DNA from: an uncultured Dysosmobacter sp. | GTDB lineage: Bacteria > Bacillota > Clostridia > Oscillospirales > Oscillospiraceae | Length of the DNA stretch: 7,594 nucleotides | Reading direction: 5' to 3' | Assembly: GCA_934597465.1 (NCBI GenBank) | Contig: CAKTSC010000058.1 | Span: forward strand, 1-7,594 | Shown: positions 7,023-7,594 of the stretch, in pieces | Position numbering within the stretch: the first letter of the stretch is position 1 | Layout: the number at the start of each line of letters is the position of its first letter | Made by a program: the position numbers and the translations under genes | The notes under the pieces: generated by a model | The model's input: only the letters and a program-made list of their open reading frames with translations | What the model was told of the DNA's origin: nothing | The model's database searches: none

Positions 7023-7045
7023 CCCCGCGGCAAAGGCCGCCGGGG
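7023..7045. repeat. GC-rich imperfect hairpin in the divergent intergenic region
   Basis: CCCC-GCGGC (7023-7031) pairs with GCCGC-GGGG (7036-7045) with one bulged C at 7041 and an AAAG loop. No U-tract follows on either strand, so it is not a standard terminator. The rest of 6904-7190 holds the pcp promoter and the CAGAAAC repeats listed separately; I see no additional coding region or clear plus-strand promoter in it. Confidence 0.4.
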
Positions 7046-7098
7046 GACTTCCCCGCGGAGCGCCGCACGGAACGCCTTGCGCCGGGGAAAGGGATATT

Positions 7099-7157
7099 CA
7101 GAAACTGTCCGGTTTATGGGACAGAAACTGCGGTATCCTGACAGCAGAAACAGAAAC
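7099..7157 (+). repeat. CAGAAAC direct repeats at exact 23-bp period
   Basis: CAGAAAC occurs at 7099-7105, 7122-7128 and 7145-7151, exactly 23 bp apart, with a fourth copy at 7151-7157 sharing one base with the third. The first two copies extend to CAGAAACTG. Between them is an inverted repeat, CTGTCC (7105-7110) and GGACAG (7119-7124), with an 8-base loop. The array lies 34-92 bases upstream of the small ORF at 7191. A 23-bp period is close to two helical turns, so the copies face roughly the same side of the DNA, as in iteron or multi-site operator arrays. Function is inferred only. Confidence 0.6.
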
Positions 7158-7190
7158 CGGGACGCCCTCCAGGGCGGAAAGGAGCGGCAG

Positions 7191-7298
7191 ATGAAAGGTT
7201 ACAGCACCGCGGCAGGTTACATGGGCTACGTCGCCTGGCTTGGGAAATACGTCCTCTTCCCCACGGACGAGGAGTACCGCGACTTCCTGCGCGACTGA
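7191..7298 (+). CDS. Small aromatic-rich 35-aa protein, function unknown
   Basis: This is a short reading frame starting MKGYSTAAGYMGYVAW and ending FPTDEEYRDFLRD. It has an excellent ribosome binding site (AAAGGAG, 7178-7184) six bases before the ATG. The frame is open further upstream to about 7077, but only the ATG has a good SD. The peptide has six tyrosines, a Gly/Tyr-rich first half and an acidic C-terminal helix-like half. No transmembrane segment or signal peptide is evident. From memory, tiny proteins of the GYMGYV...Y.LF...EEY.D pattern recur in Oscillospiraceae genomes as hypothetical proteins; this is unverified. It is isolated between the CAGAAAC repeat array and a run of palindromic repeats, and is divergent from pcp. 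The start signal argues for real translation; the function is unknown. Confidence 0.68.
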   Translation: MKGYSTAAGYMGYVAWLGKYVLFPTDEEYRDFLRD

Positions 7299-7323
7299 CC
7301 GCCCCGTCCCCCGCAGGCCAAGG

Positions 7324-7366
7324 CTCCCTTGCGCAAAGGGAGCTGTCACGGCCTACGGCCGTGACT
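7324..7366. repeat. Tandem hairpin pair, REP/MITE-like intergenic element
   Basis: Hairpin 1 is GCTCCCTT (7324-7331) with AAGGGAGC (7337-7344) and a GCGCA loop. Hairpin 2 is GTCACGGCC (7346-7354) with GGCCGTGAC (7358-7366) and a TAC loop. A single base separates them, and CTGAGGGATTG follows. From memory, elements reading AAGGCTCCCTT...GGGAGCTG...GACTGAGGGATTG are dispersed through many Clostridia genomes. Here it follows the small ORF by 25 bases. No U-tract follows, so it is not a simple terminator. Confidence 0.7.
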
Positions 7367-7419
7367 GAGGGATTGCCAGCAGGCACTCCGATGTTCGCAA
7401 CCCTGCACCAACTTCGTAG

Positions 7420-7441
7420 GGGGCGGCGTCCCCACCGCCCC
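7420..7441. repeat. GGGGCGG/CCGCCCC hairpin within the repeat cluster
   Basis: A 7-bp stem, GGGGCGG (7420-7426) with CCGCCCC (7435-7441), has an 8-base loop. It is preceded by TTCGTAG. GTAGGGGCGG phrases are, from memory, common in dispersed intergenic repeats of Oscillospiraceae. Copy number in this genome cannot be seen from one window. Confidence 0.5.
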
Positions 7442-7462
7442 GCCGATGGCCGGTTGACCAAC

Positions 7463-7500
7463 TGGGGGTGCAGGGGATCCCCTGCGGGATTCCACCCCCA
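7463..7500. repeat. Nested palindrome: outer TGGGGGTG/CACCCCCA, inner 16-bp perfect palindrome
   Basis: Outer arms TGGGGGTG (7463-7470) and CACCCCCA (7493-7500) enclose the perfect palindrome GCAGGGGATCCCCTGC (7470-7485, sharing the first G). The two stems cannot both be fully formed at the shared base but can stack with a small asymmetric internal loop (GGGATTC). The structure abuts the next inverted repeat. Confidence 0.7.
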
Positions 7501-7528
7501 TTTTCTTTTTGCGGCGGCAAAAAGAAAA
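7501..7528. repeat. 12-bp T/A-rich inverted repeat TTTTCTTTTTGC/GCAAAAAGAAAA
   Basis: A perfect 12-bp stem (7501-7512 with 7517-7528) surrounds a GGCG loop, abutting the preceding nested palindrome. A related AAAAGAAAAAACGC follows at 7545-7558. The run of Ts in the left arm directly after the CACCCCCA stem could also serve as a plus-strand U-tract, so the 7463-7510 unit may double as a terminator for transcripts from the small ORF. Confidence 0.65.
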
Positions 7529-7531
7529 CGG

Positions 7532-7594
7532 CGGTGGAGCCGTCAAAAGAAAAAACGCTTTGCCACCGGGCAGTCGGGCGCGGAGCGCCCTCCC
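7532..7594. repeat. Further inverted repeats running to the window edge
   Basis: CGGTGG (7532-7537) pairs with CCACCG (7563-7568) across a 25-base loop. GGGCGC (7576-7581) pairs with GCGCCC (7585-7590) across GGA. They continue the palindrome cluster; the element is likely cut by the window end. No coding region is seen from 7299 to 7594. Confidence 0.45.

Noticed and set aside
6904..7068. 55-residue N-terminal extension of Pcp
   Set aside because: It would pass through the promoter and the SD; the protein family starts at MRILVTGFAPFG.
7095..7139. Plus-strand promoter for the small ORF (TATTCA at 7095 or TATCCT at 7134)
   Set aside because: Neither -10-like box has an acceptable -35 at 16-18 bp; spacing to TTGCGC (7077) is only 12 bp and TTTATG is 15 bp from TATCCT.
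7099..7157. CRISPR array
   Set aside because: The repeated unit is only 7-9 bases, with spacers too short and no typical 24-40 base repeat; phased binding sites are a better description.
6415..7194. Plus-strand openings across pcp (259, 180 and 60 codons)
   Set aside because: They are shadows of the pcp codon bias; compositions are Pro/Arg/Ala-rich without domains, and pcp has an intact catalytic triad.
7098..7546. Minus-strand openings (83, 115 and 66 codons) over the small ORF and repeat cluster
   Set aside because: They run across hairpin repeats, lack SD sequences and show no conserved pattern.
1..7594. tRNA or rRNA genes, riboswitches
   Set aside because: No cloverleaf ending in CCA, no rRNA-like stretch and no recognisable riboswitch core was seen in the intergenic regions.

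Overview
The window looks like a piece of a GC-rich, low-motility-information Firmicute chromosome, most likely a gut Clostridia/Oscillospiraceae-type bacterium. The reasons are strong GGAGG-type ribosome binding sites, a lipobox lipoprotein, a CUT1 sugar transporter without an adjacent ATPase, a C15 pyroglutamyl peptidase, and 3' intergenic repeats of a style I associate from memory with that group. The genus cannot be fixed from this sequence.

Bases 1-3815 (+ strand) are the 3' part of a maltodextrin/alpha-glucan-type utilisation operon. They hold the C-terminal third of a MalF-like permease (cut by the window start), a complete MalG-like permease whose ATG shares a base with the previous stop (TAATG), a LacI-family repressor, and a 4-alpha-glucanotransferase (MalQ, GH77). 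The permeases would import oligosaccharide, MalQ would disproportionate it in the cytoplasm, and the LacI protein is the probable local regulator. The binding protein and operon promoter must lie upstream of the window. The best ribosome binding site for malQ points to a CTG start codon rather than the upstream GTG.

Bases 3832-3876 form a long perfect hairpin between convergent genes. It has a T-run on the minus-strand side and should act as a bidirectional terminator.

Bases 3894-6903 (- strand) hold a second transcription unit, read from right to left. A well-formed promoter (TTGCGC, 17 bp, TAGAAT with an extended -10) drives pcp (pyrrolidone-carboxylate peptidase). Pcp overlaps by four bases (ATGA) a 510-aa lipoprotein with a possible DUF3298-like N-terminal region. 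After a 68-base gap holding a GC-rich hairpin comes a HAD-IIA (NagD-like) phosphatase.

Bases 6904-7594 are mostly non-coding but not empty. They contain the pcp promoter with an operator-like inverted repeat, a set of CAGAAAC direct repeats at an exact 23-bp period, and a 35-codon small ORF (7191-7298) with a very good ribosome binding site. The last ~280 bases are a dense run of inverted repeats resembling REP/MITE-type intergenic elements. The small ORF, its repeat-bearing leader and the palindrome cluster are the least explained part of the window.
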